NCBI GenBank assembly: GCA_900128585.1
Contig: LT642196.1
Coordinates: 1-36,639 of the forward strand
DNA: 36,639 nt
DNA from: Stramenopiles sp. TOSAG23-3
Lineage: Eukaryota > Sar
Reading direction: 5' to 3'
The position numbers and the translations under genes were made by a program. Positions 19,196 to 27,701 of this stretch are shown piece by piece. Position 1 is the stretch's first letter; the number at the start of each line of letters is the position of its first letter. The notes beneath the pieces are model-generated. The model saw only the letters and a list, made by a program, of their open reading frames with translations, had not been told where the DNA came from and made no database searches.

Positions 19196-19786
19196 TTTAG
19201 TCCGGAACCGTTTCGGTGACGTGGTGTTTTTATGTCTTACAAACGACAAACAAGTTAGAAGCCCAGAACCTTTTAACGTGTGTTAAACTACTGGATAAGA
19301 CAGTTGAAACAAGAAGAAGATAGTCAGATTTTTCCTTCGCACAATGCCGCCCGATCAAGTGTTTTTACTTCAGAACAAACAACAACTGAAGTTCGATGTT
19401 TGATATATCACCGGACGACCGACAAACCGGTGGACTTCACCACCGAGGTATTATACTACGAGGTCGTATACTACAAGCACCACCAGCAAAATAATTAAAA
19501 GAAGACGATACGATGCCAAAGTTTTATTTACTTGTGGTCGTCTAGCTGTTGTGTGTATGTTATAATAATTTGGTGCGTGTTCTAAGAAGAAGAATTATTA
19601 TTCCAAAAAATGACTTGGGACTTCGGACTACTAAACTAAAACCCCATCACTAAGTCTCCTCGTACTTTGATATATCTACTCGTTTATATCACACAGCATG
19701 AGATACTTTACATGAAGTACCATCAGCACCATTAATCCAATTTGGAAGAAAATCGAAATAGAAACTACGAACTAAAAATATAATAC

Positions 19787-19946
19787 TTCTTCTTTCTTTT
19801 TTCTTTTTTCTTTCTTCTTTCTTCTTTCTTCTTTCTTCTTTCTTTCTTCTTTCTTCTTTCTTCTTTCTTCTTTCTTCTTTCTTCTTTCTTCTTTCTTCTT
19901 TCTTCTTTCTTTTCTTTCTTCTTTCTTCTTTTTTCTTGTTTCTTCT
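19787..19946. repeat. (TTCTTTC)n polypyrimidine tract
   Basis: About 160 bases of almost pure T/C, mostly in the 7-base unit TTCTTTC. The strand asymmetry is complete, so triplex (H-DNA) formation is possible. Confidence 0.9.
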
Positions 19947-20089
19947 ATTATACTTCTACTGCTTCTTCTCTTTTTTTTTATTATTAATTACCGGCTGCGG
20001 TAGACACACCCTGATAATATTCAAATAATACTGACATTATATATTTATCATTTTTTTTTTAATTATATTAATTAATTTTTTTCTCTCTC

Positions 20090-20152
20090 CTCCTCTTCTT
20101 CTTTTTTTTTTCTTCTTCTTCTTCTTCTTCTTCTTCTTCTTCTTCTTCTCAT
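20090..20152. repeat. (CTT)n microsatellite
   Basis: CTCCTCTTCTTC, a poly-T run, then about a dozen uninterrupted TTC units, followed by a duplicated CTCATCATGT. Confidence 0.9.
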
Positions 20153-20423
20153 CATGTTCTCATCATGTCTTCTTCTTCGTTCGCGCGGCCGTCATCATCA
20201 CTCCTCATCATCAATTTTGCGCGTTGTTGTTGGTACGTACGTACCAAATTAGCAATTTGCATGGCAAAAAATGATAATCATTTCATTCATTCTCTTAAGG
20301 GACGTTTCACGAGAGCACAGCAATAATTTGTAGCCGGGTATCTTGTTGACGAAAATCTGTTAGCTCGGGCCAAAAAAACCAAAACTTTCATTCAGACGAT
20401 TCTCTTCGAAGACGCTAAAAAAG

Positions 20424-21251
20424 ATGTCTAATATTGGCTCTTCTACGACGTATGTTAAAGAGCGGGGTGAAACTACAGAGTGGAATGATGTGCTGGTGAA
20501 GAAAGGCATTATATATGAGGCGGCTGATATCATCGAATACAGAGAGGAGAAAGCGTTAGAAGCTGCTTTGGCGGAAGAGGCCATGTTTTCGATAGTGGAC
20601 CCGCTTGAGGATAAAAAACTTGGGGAGTTGGACCGCCTTGCCAACGAAGATGACAAATATGCGGACGACGTTGACGCACTGCGCGAGTATCGAACGCAGC
20701 GGTTGCTGGAGTTAGAAGAGCGTAGCAAATTGAAAACTTATGCCAGTGATGTACGACAAATCCAAAAGAGCGATTTTGTAAGAGAAGTAACAGAAGCTAG
20801 CAAATCGTCGTGGATAGTGCTACACTTGTACAAAGATTCCCACACGGCGTGTGTGTTGATGAGTCGGGCTTTGTCGCAGCTATCCCCGAAGTTTCCTCGC
20901 GTGCGATTTCTTAAAATTGTTTCGACAGAGTGTGTGGAAAACTTCCCTGATTCTGAGTTGCCTTGCCTGATTATATACCACGACGGCGAGTTGCAGCACC
21001 AGACAGCAGGACTAGGACAATTCGGTGGGCTTCAAATAACCGCCGAATCGCTAGAGTGGTCGCTCAGTAATATGGGCGTCTTGCAAACAGAAATGACAGG
21101 TAACCCATTAACGGAGCTAGACAGTCCAGGTCGGCGTATGAAGTTGCAACGCAACTTTGTGGCAAAGCGAAGCCACAATGTTAAGAGGTCTGGGCACGTG
21201 AAATGTTTAAGAAAACAATTTGATGAAAGCAGTGATTCTGATGATTACTAA
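20424..21251 (+). CDS. PDCL3: Phosducin-like protein 2/3 (PhLP2; PDCL3/VIAF family)
   Basis: PhLP2 proteins are cytosolic co-chaperones of the CCT/TRiC chaperonin, helping fold actin, tubulin and cell-cycle proteins. The product is 275 aa from ATG 20424. The N-terminal helical part has the family's TEWNDVLVKKGII motif (~18-31) and an acidic linker with LREYRTQRLLELEE. The thioredoxin-like domain (~110-230) carries WIVLHLYKDSHTACVLMSRAL, where the family has a degenerate active site, then FPRVRFLKIVSTECVENFPDSELP and the conserved C-terminal LEWSLSNMGVLQTEM. The basic C-terminal tail ends in an acidic SSDSDDY. It is convergent with the CCDC33-like gene. Confidence 0.92.
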   Translation: MSNIGSSTTYVKERGETTEWNDVLVKKGIIYEAADIIEYREEKALEAALAEEAMFSIVDPLEDKKLGELDRLANEDDKYADDVDALREYRTQRLLELEERSKLKTYASDVRQIQKSDFVREVTEASKSSWIVLHLYKDSHTACVLMSRALSQLSPKFPRVRFLKIVSTECVENFPDSELPCLIIYHDGELQHQTAGLGQFGGLQITAESLEWSLSNMGVLQTEMTGNPLTELDSPGRRMKLQRNFVAKRSHNVKRSGHVKCLRKQFDESSDSDDY

Positions 21252-21332
21252 AGCGGCAGAACAAAGTATATATGGCTGAGCTTATAACGAACATTTTTTA
21301 ATGTACTCTTATCATACGAATATGATATTTAA

Positions 21333-21369
21333 TTTTTAAAAACAAAATAATGGCTGTTATTTAGAGTAA
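21333..21369 (+). repeat. 3'-flank element copy 1 (TGGCTGTTATTTAG)
   Basis: Matches the consensus TTTAAAAACAAgAAAATTGGCTGTTATTTAAGTA with a few changes. It begins 82 bases after the PhLP2 stop, in sense orientation. Confidence 0.75.
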
Positions 21370-21519
21370 TTAAAATAAGAAAAAAGTAGGTGTCAGTTCA
21401 AGAACAATATCTCCTCCTATTGCAGATCCTCCCCAAGTTCTGGTCAAGATTCCAATTTATTGGTCTTACTCGAATGTTTAAGTAGATTTCAGTTCGCAGT
21501 ACATTAATTTTAATTATGA

Positions 21520-21555
21520 TACTTAAATAACAGCCAATTTTCTTGAGTTTAAAAA
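21520..21555 (-). repeat. 3'-flank element copy 2
   Basis: Near-consensus copy on the minus strand, about 375 bases beyond the CCDC33-like stop and in sense orientation to that gene. Confidence 0.8.
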
Positions 21556-21597
21556 AAAATGTTTAATTTTTAAATTAACCTGAATGGTTCAACATCG

Positions 21598-21633
21598 AAT
21601 TAAAAACAAACAACTGGCTGTTATTTAAAGTAC
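21598..21633 (+). repeat. 3'-flank element copy 3
   Basis: Copy with core CTGGCTGTTATTTAAAGTA on the plus strand; together with copies 1 and 2 it forms inverted pairs. Confidence 0.75.
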
Positions 21634-21928
21634 TTCGTAATTAAAATTTATCTTCCTCATGTACCGCAAAAATGAATCTGCTCCTTTTGTCCATTAAATG
21701 TTTACGTTCCTTCATGTACGACGAACTTATCTCTACTCTTGTGGATTTACTATCATAGATAATCAATATACCCTGGTCACTTAGTCTTGATTATCATGCT
21801 CAGATGTACTCGATGCTTAGTCCGAATCGGAAATTAAGACCTTGAGTCGGTTTAACGTCAAATTGAAACATTTACTTATAATTTATAGATAAACTGTAAT
21901 TGGTTTTTAAATTTAAAAAAAAAGCTTT

Positions 21929-24900
21929 TCAGATATCGTCATCGTCGCTGCTCATACCATTTGCTGCTTCCATGACTTGAATCTTTAGGTCTGATATCTG
22001 CTTTGCAAAGCCCTTTGCATTTTCGACAAGCTGGGCTTCTAGTGCCGACAGCGCTGCGTCTTTATGTAAATGTGTCTGGGCAGACCCTTCGTGTTCTAGG
22101 GCAGCTCGCATTCCTCCCCTGGCACGTAATTGTCGCAACTGGGTCTCTAACTCGTGAACTCTCTCTATAGCAACGTTCCCATCCGAACCACCAGCAAAAA
22201 GTTTCTTTTCTAACTCATTATTCCTTTCGGTCAAACGGGTAATTTCTTGTTTCAAGCGAAAGGTGGTCGCAGACGAGTCTCCCTTACGACCACGAAGTTT
22301 TGATTCAATAAGCTCTTCTAACTTAGCAACCACCTTTTCTTGGGTGCGGATCGTCGCCTTGTACACTTCTATCTTTTGATTTTCTTGTTGAAGTTTCTGA
22401 ATATATTGCGCTTGTGCCTGATGCGCTTTCTCTAGTTGTTCGTAATGGGCTTTTGAATGCCGAACTGAAGAGGCCTGCGAGTAAAGCTTCTTCAATTTCA
22501 CAAGCATTTGATTGTTTCTCTCCCGTTCCGCTTTGTATTTGGCAGAAAGTGAAACCAACTGCCTGCCTAATTCTTGGGGCGTAGCTGATGACACGCTATT
22601 GACAGATTTTGCAAGGTCTTCGACTTCTTTGCTTTCTTGCAACTGCAACTCTTTCAACTGGCGTTGTGCTTCGTTGCGCTCGTCTTCCAGTTGTTTGTTT
22701 CGGCGCCGAAGTTGCACAATTTCTACGCCACAAGTGCGGATTGCTTCAGAACGCTTGTCGACCTCTTTCAGCAACCGGTCTATCAGATTCTGCTTGTGCG
22801 TAATGTCTTCGGTGATGACCGCGAGTCGTTTATGAAGCTGCGCTACTTCCCTCTGGGACGCAGCCACTTCTTGGGGTTGCGATGGTGACTGTGCCGTGGG
22901 GAGGGGCGAACTAACGGTCGGTACCATATTTGAATGGGAGGTAAGACTCTGCTCCAATTTAGCCAGCTCCATTTCTTCTTGGGATCGTTTTTGGGCGGCG
23001 CTCATGCCTGGAGAGACTTTCGGCGGAGATGGTATATTCAAACTAGTGCTAATGGAATTGGCAGGCGACATGGTGTTGGGGTCTGCGACATTTTTTGACT
23101 CAGCAGCAGCACTGCTGCTTTTCTCTGCCTCTTGAACGGCTTCCTGGGCAACTACTTTGGCAAACCCCGTAATGTCTATTGACTTCGAGAGGTTCAGCAG
23201 ACTCGTTGGGTGATGGAGACTTGCAGCGACTTCGGTCCAGTTTACTGCAGACGACGCCGGTTTTGAGTCTGCCAAAGGATCACCTTCTCGCATGTGCCTC
23301 AGAAAAGTCTCCCCGGACCAAAACCTAGTGATAATGCGCAAAGGAGGACCATTTCGGGGATTTTTGTGATTGGAGCCTCCCGGCGCCATAAGCATGATTT
23401 TGTCCTTAATAAACGCTTGCGGACTGCCATCGGAGGGGTGGGTATTCTTGTCAAATTCCAGACAAGAGAATCCGCAAAACTTACACGGTACTGCATCCCC
23501 CATGAATTCTGCACGTGCTCCTCCAAACACCTCTATAGAATTCTGGCGAAAATAGCGAATGATCAATGCAGCAGGAAGGCCTTTATCGGGATAAGAATCA
23601 GCTCCTGGATTGCCTTTCAAGCCAATGTTGAACAGCATGGAAAAATCAAAACGGGGGGCGGTTGCCTTTGGCCTAACAACAGGTGTACATTTGGTAAGGG
23701 AGTTCAAAATCTTGGTGTCCTTTTTATTGCTTTCTTTCAAAGGGTCTAAGTTGGGCCCATACTGCGCGGCGTTCAGCGGCAGCAGCCCAAAAGGAGGTAT
23801 GGGAACAGTGGCGTCTGTATCTCCATTGGCAAGCTTTGAGAGTTCTAATTTCGTTTTCGAGTAAGCCTCCGCAGTCAGCAGCTCCACAGATGCTAACATA
23901 CTGTCTATCTCAAAAGGCCACTTCCCATCAAAGCCCTTAATCATTACTTCTAGCCGAGAGCTATCGGGCCTGTACTTCAAGGTTGCTTTCTCCCCATTTG
24001 TACTGTCACGCCCATATATACTTACAAACAGAGACGACGTTAATTTCTTCCCAGCCACCCTGTACGTTCCGTAGTCAACGCGCAGATCATACTGGTGCCC
24101 CGCCATAACGTCTTCCAGTGGAATCGAGAAGCCTCCCAACGAGGCCCAAGCGGCCTTCGATGGGACTTGAGTTACATCAAGGCGCAAGACCGCACCTTCA
24201 GCGGCGAGCGAGTCCAAAGCAGAAACTGTCATCACCTCGCCGTAGGTGGGATTTGCAGTATTGGACACGACCCTAGTCTCGGCCAGGCGCTCCGGTATCT
24301 CCTGCTTCAGGTTTTCCATCATGTCACTCATATCTCCCTCCAGACCCGCAACACGACTTTGTTCAAACTTTTGAATATGGCTATTTTGTTCCTCGGTCAG
24401 TATTCGGGCCTCTACCATAGTACTGGCCTGCTCCCCTTGATCGGAATCATCAGCATACTCGTTTGATACATTCCGCGCCGAGTGAACGATAATATTAATA
24501 ATTCGTGCGTTTGACCCCACACTTCCCGCAGCCAGCGCGTCCCCAACGCCCACCAAACTCAACGCTACACTTATTTTGCCTACGGGAATTTTACGATCTG
24601 GTCCAGCGTTGCGAAAAAATGTCAAATCTTCTGGGACAGTTTCTCCGCGGTCAAGTCGAACAGCAGCTTCGCTCATTTTGTACTGGACGGACCCGAGCAG
24701 TCTCGCATTCCCCTTTCCACCAGTTTTCGATGGCAAAACTACGAAAGCACCTAGGGTTAAGACACTTTGAGTGTCGACTTGCAATGCCCCTCCCAACTCA
24801 ACGCGATGAACATTCTTTTTGAACTTTGGCTTTTCCGTCCCCGCACTGACCTCCGTCCGGAGTTTTGCCCCTTTATCAATTTGAACCGCAACGAAGTAGT

Positions 24901-24976
24901 TCGCAACTTTTGCAAATGTCGCAGAGGTGATCGTCACGTCCACCGCTTTGCCTTCAAGTTCCCCGGCAGTCGCCAT
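21929..24976 (-). CDS. C2-domain and coiled-coil protein, CCDC33-like
   Basis: The product is 1015 aa from ATG 24976 and has no intron. The N-terminal half is beta-rich with at least two C2-like modules (~8-150 and ~158-335), the second containing NTANPTYGE and a long acidic insertion. A third beta-rich segment (~340-600) includes a short Cys cluster (CKFCGFSC). A Ser/Pro/Ala-rich linker (~615-700) leads to about 300 residues of strong coiled coil (~700-1000). The end is acidic (SSDDDDI). C2 domains followed by a long coiled coil recall CCDC33, a protein linked to sperm and cilia in animals, but this match is by architecture and general resemblance only. Another C2/coiled-coil ciliary or trafficking protein is possible. 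A membrane-binding scaffold is inferred. Confidence 0.7.
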   Translation of the reverse strand: MATAGELEGKAVDVTITSATFAKVANYFVAVQIDKGAKLRTEVSAGTEKPKFKKNVHRVELGGALQVDTQSVLTLGAFVVLPSKTGGKGNARLLGSVQYKMSEAAVRLDRGETVPEDLTFFRNAGPDRKIPVGKISVALSLVGVGDALAAGSVGSNARIINIIVHSARNVSNEYADDSDQGEQASTMVEARILTEEQNSHIQKFEQSRVAGLEGDMSDMMENLKQEIPERLAETRVVSNTANPTYGEVMTVSALDSLAAEGAVLRLDVTQVPSKAAWASLGGFSIPLEDVMAGHQYDLRVDYGTYRVAGKKLTSSLFVSIYGRDSTNGEKATLKYRPDSSRLEVMIKGFDGKWPFEIDSMLASVELLTAEAYSKTKLELSKLANGDTDATVPIPPFGLLPLNAAQYGPNLDPLKESNKKDTKILNSLTKCTPVVRPKATAPRFDFSMLFNIGLKGNPGADSYPDKGLPAALIIRYFRQNSIEVFGGARAEFMGDAVPCKFCGFSCLEFDKNTHPSDGSPQAFIKDKIMLMAPGGSNHKNPRNGPPLRIITRFWSGETFLRHMREGDPLADSKPASSAVNWTEVAASLHHPTSLLNLSKSIDITGFAKVVAQEAVQEAEKSSSAAAESKNVADPNTMSPANSISTSLNIPSPPKVSPGMSAAQKRSQEEMELAKLEQSLTSHSNMVPTVSSPLPTAQSPSQPQEVAASQREVAQLHKRLAVITEDITHKQNLIDRLLKEVDKRSEAIRTCGVEIVQLRRRNKQLEDERNEAQRQLKELQLQESKEVEDLAKSVNSVSSATPQELGRQLVSLSAKYKAERERNNQMLVKLKKLYSQASSVRHSKAHYEQLEKAHQAQAQYIQKLQQENQKIEVYKATIRTQEKVVAKLEELIESKLRGRKGDSSATTFRLKQEITRLTERNNELEKKLFAGGSDGNVAIERVHELETQLRQLRARGGMRAALEHEGSAQTHLHKDAALSALEAQLVENAKGFAKQISDLKIQVMEAANGMSSDDDDI

Positions 24977-26058
24977 ATTTTACTTTCAGCACTAGGCACC
25001 GTGCGTGCAAAAACGATCCTTCGTAAAAACAGTGCAGTATCGAACGATATATGTTTTCCTGTCGGAAATGAATTTGGAAGCCGTAAAAAATGGTCGGGAA
25101 TGACTTTGAATTATAAAATTCAATATGGTGAATTGTCCTTTGGGAACTCCCCCTGATCATTCATACATACATGATGCAACTAACGAACTTCTTCTTTGTT
25201 GAAACAAATAATAATAATAATATATAAAAAATAATAATAATAAAATAAAAAAAAAAGTAGTAGGTAATACCACGGCGGTAATACCGGTGGTAGAATACCA
25301 TTTATTATTTTATTATTTTTTTGTCTACTATCTCACCAACCAACAATAAGAACACAGGAAGGACGATGTGATTCTCTAATAATTATAAGAAGAGGATGAT
25401 TTTTTTCTATTTTTAGTACAAAAAATAATACGTACGTACCTTGATGATGACTTATGGCTTCAAATAGAAACTACTTTTATATTTCTAAATACTTATTATC
25501 GAAATAGGACGATTTGAAACGGACGGAGATAACGACTTCAGACTTCAGGAGACTTCTTCATTCTTTTCAGACGACTGAGCTTAGTCAACTATTTCGTACT
25601 TAAGTATAATATTAATATATATTATTCTTCCTATTATAAAAGAGTCTGCTCCTTCCTCCTCCATCGCCTCCTCCGTCGTACCGCGCTCCGCTCCTCGCCG
25701 TTATTTTTTCTCTTTTTGTTAGTGCTGTGTTTGTGTATGTTTTGGGCAGAGTATTTCCTTCGTTCATTTTTTTGTTGTTCTTCTTTCTTCTTTTTCTGTC
25801 TTCTTCTATCTCTCCTCTCTCCTCCTTTTTTTCTTCTTCTTCTTCTTCTCTTCATCTTCTTTTTTTTCTTCTTCTTCTTCTTTCTGTTGTTGAATTTTTA
25901 TTACCTGTGATAAACTAAACAATCAACTATCGAAATCAATTTTTGGTTTAAAGAAAGTTCTGTGCCAATGAATAAATTGCTCGAGATTAATTTAGCAGTT
26001 GCAACAGAATCGCCCCCATTCGACCGCCGCAGTCACCGTTTGATACATCAGCTACCAA
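24977..26058. other. Divergent spacer between CCDC33-like and CLASP-N genes
   Basis: No supported gene. It holds AAT/ATA runs at 25208-25250, a cluster of GGTAATACC-like near-palindromes at 25261-25300, and TACGTACGTA at about 25430. A CCTCCT/CTT polypyrimidine tract spans 25645-25890; the frames in it are low complexity on both strands. Confidence 0.5.
25775..25890. repeat. Polypyrimidine (CTT/CCT) tract
   Basis: About 115 bases nearly free of purines, mixing TTC, CTC and poly-T, 170 bases upstream of the CLASP-N gene. Confidence 0.85.
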
Positions 26059-27300
26059 ATGCCCTTTCAGCTGAGTTCCGTCGAGAAATGTCTCGGGGAT
26101 AATGATGAAAATTGGCAGCCGCGATTGAAAGCACTCGTGGCGCTCGAGGAGCATATTCGTAGTCACACGGGAACTTCGCTTGATTTAGAGTTTTATCGAA
26201 CGCTTAGAATACCACTCCAAAAGCAATTGTTAGACCTTCGCTCTTCCATTGTTCGTGAAACCTGCAAAACATTAAGTACAATAGCAAAGCACGGTGGAAC
26301 TAACTCGGAAACTCTGCTAGGATATTGCTTACCAAACGTAATTGAGGTAAGCGCTGGTGCCAACAAAGTTATGTCTACGTACGCTTCAACATGTTTATGG
26401 TCCGTAATCGAACACTGCCGCGGTCGAAGTGTTCTGAAGCACCTAGTTGATTCAGTCTGCCACAGTAAAAACAAGCACATCCGTGAAAACTGCTTGGCGT
26501 GTTTTAAAATAATTTTGACAACATGGAAAAATTTACAACCTGGCGATGGTGAGGCTATGCTGACTGCCCTCCATTCTGGCCTGGGTGATGCTTCTGCAAA
26601 AGCCAGAAAACATGCAAGAGAAGCCTATTGGCCTTTTTGTAAGACATATACTCGACAGGGCGAGACTTTATTAGCCGACATGGATCCACGAACGCAATCA
26701 ACGCTTTTGGCCCTGCGACCGAAGATTTCCAACGATTCATCGCCGGGCAAAGCCGTCGTTGCCTGGTCTCCCCCAGCAACGGGAGACGGAAAGAGCAACG
26801 CGATAAACTTAGAAAGAGAAAAGTCACCAAAGCATGCGGTCAAACAATCGTTACATAAACTAGACAGCAGGACAAAAATAAGCGGTGATTCGGTCGATGC
26901 TAACACCATTGAACTGAGCAGTGCGTCTATTGTGTTAGAGGAGTTCGATTCTGCTAGTGTCTTGGATGATAGTCAACAGGAATATAGTGGCATATCACAA
27001 GTGCAACCTGAAAATCAATCTTCTGCCTCACAAAACAATAATGAAACAGGAGGAAGTATCGGAGCAATACCAAACATGGGCGCGATACTTCTGGAGAAGC
27101 ATAGAGTGCACGTTGATGCCGTGCTGGAAGTTTTACGAAAAGAAATGATGCTTCTAAGTGATTTTGAAACGTTAAGTAGCTGTCGGCCATCTGATATTGC
27201 TCTATATGCCAGCAATATTGCCGACTCAATGCAAAAGCGAGAACAGCTTTTGGCGGATCTTTACGTTGAGCTAGGTGCAACATGCGCTGCATTGAAGTAA
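26059..27300 (+). CDS. Short CLASP_N-type TOG domain protein
   Basis: The product is 413 aa from ATG 26059. Residues ~1-235 form a HEAT/TOG array of the CLASP N-terminal type: NWQPRLKALVALEEHI, LRSSIVRETCKTLSTIAKH (the helix that carries the family signature), CLPNVIEV..., NKHIRENCLACFKIIL and the final ARKHAREAYWPF. TOG domains of this kind bind tubulin and regulate microtubule ends. CLASP proteins are about 1300-1500 aa with several TOGs; here only one is present, followed by a Ser/Gln-rich linker and a short C-terminal helical region (~350-410). It is therefore a minimal CLASP-like or TOGARAM-like factor rather than a full CLASP. The stop is TAA. It is convergent with the OSCA-like gene. 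Confidence 0.85.
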   Translation: MPFQLSSVEKCLGDNDENWQPRLKALVALEEHIRSHTGTSLDLEFYRTLRIPLQKQLLDLRSSIVRETCKTLSTIAKHGGTNSETLLGYCLPNVIEVSAGANKVMSTYASTCLWSVIEHCRGRSVLKHLVDSVCHSKNKHIRENCLACFKIILTTWKNLQPGDGEAMLTALHSGLGDASAKARKHAREAYWPFCKTYTRQGETLLADMDPRTQSTLLALRPKISNDSSPGKAVVAWSPPATGDGKSNAINLEREKSPKHAVKQSLHKLDSRTKISGDSVDANTIELSSASIVLEEFDSASVLDDSQQEYSGISQVQPENQSSASQNNNETGGSIGAIPNMGAILLEKHRVHVDAVLEVLRKEMMLLSDFETLSSCRPSDIALYASNIADSMQKREQLLADLYVELGATCAALK

Positions 27301-27701
27301 AAAACGAGATTGTGTCTTTGAAGGTTACTGTTTTCGTAATAAGTAAAAATATGCCATGATATTGTTTTAGCGTAAATTTGAACTTCCGGTGTCTCACTCA
27401 TAGATGAATCAGTACTTGAGTGTGTTTTTCCAATGCAGCGGCGTGAATGTTTTAGAGGTGCTCGTTTTCTGTCTTGTGAAACCACTCAACTTATAACTTC
27501 AAACTTAAAAGAAGTCAATCTTTAAGTAAAATAAAATTTCTAAAACTCTTATAAAAAAACAAATTATATATAGTATGTTTTAAGACTCTCATTTTAAAAC
27601 AATTACTACCTTCAAATCCAACCCTTAATATACTTAAATAACAGCCAATTTTCTTGTTTTTAAACTCTTCAAAAGTGAAAATTCATCAAACCCCTGGGGC
27701 T
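27301..27701. other. Convergent spacer, one 3'-flank element
   Basis: AT-rich 3' flanks of the CLASP-N and OSCA-like genes. Nothing coding is supported. One near-consensus 3'-flank element lies at 27631-27667. Confidence 0.55.
27631..27667 (-). repeat. 3'-flank element copy 4
   Basis: Best-conserved copy; on the minus strand it reads TTTAAAAACAAGAAAATTGG and then CTGTTATTTAAGTA. It starts 35 bases after the OSCA-like stop, in sense orientation. Confidence 0.85.

Larger units (their letters stand above)
19196..20423. other. Divergent spacer between i-AAA and PhLP2 genes
   Basis: Shared 5' region of two proteostasis genes. It contains a (TTCTTTC)n tract at ~19787-19946, a CTT tract at ~20090-20150 and a perfect 18-bp palindrome at 20230-20247. 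A frame at 19280-19498 shows no family features and is not called. Confidence 0.5.
21252..21928. other. Convergent spacer with three copies of a shared 3'-flank element
   Basis: Both neighbours end here. AT-rich. Copies of the ~35-bp element lie at 21333-21369 (plus), 21520-21555 (minus) and 21598-21633 (plus), and the flanking AATTAAAAT blocks are also similar. No coding frame is supported. Confidence 0.65.

Noticed and set aside
19280-19498. 72-codon frame in the i-AAA/PhLP2 spacer
   Set aside because: No domain or compositional support; starts inside the likely i-AAA promoter.
19787-19946. CRISPR-like direct repeats
   Set aside because: The repeat is a continuous 7-base microsatellite without spacers.
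25634-25918. Frames on both strands around the CTT/CCT tract
   Set aside because: Low-complexity Arg/Lys or Phe/Leu/Ser runs from a microsatellite.
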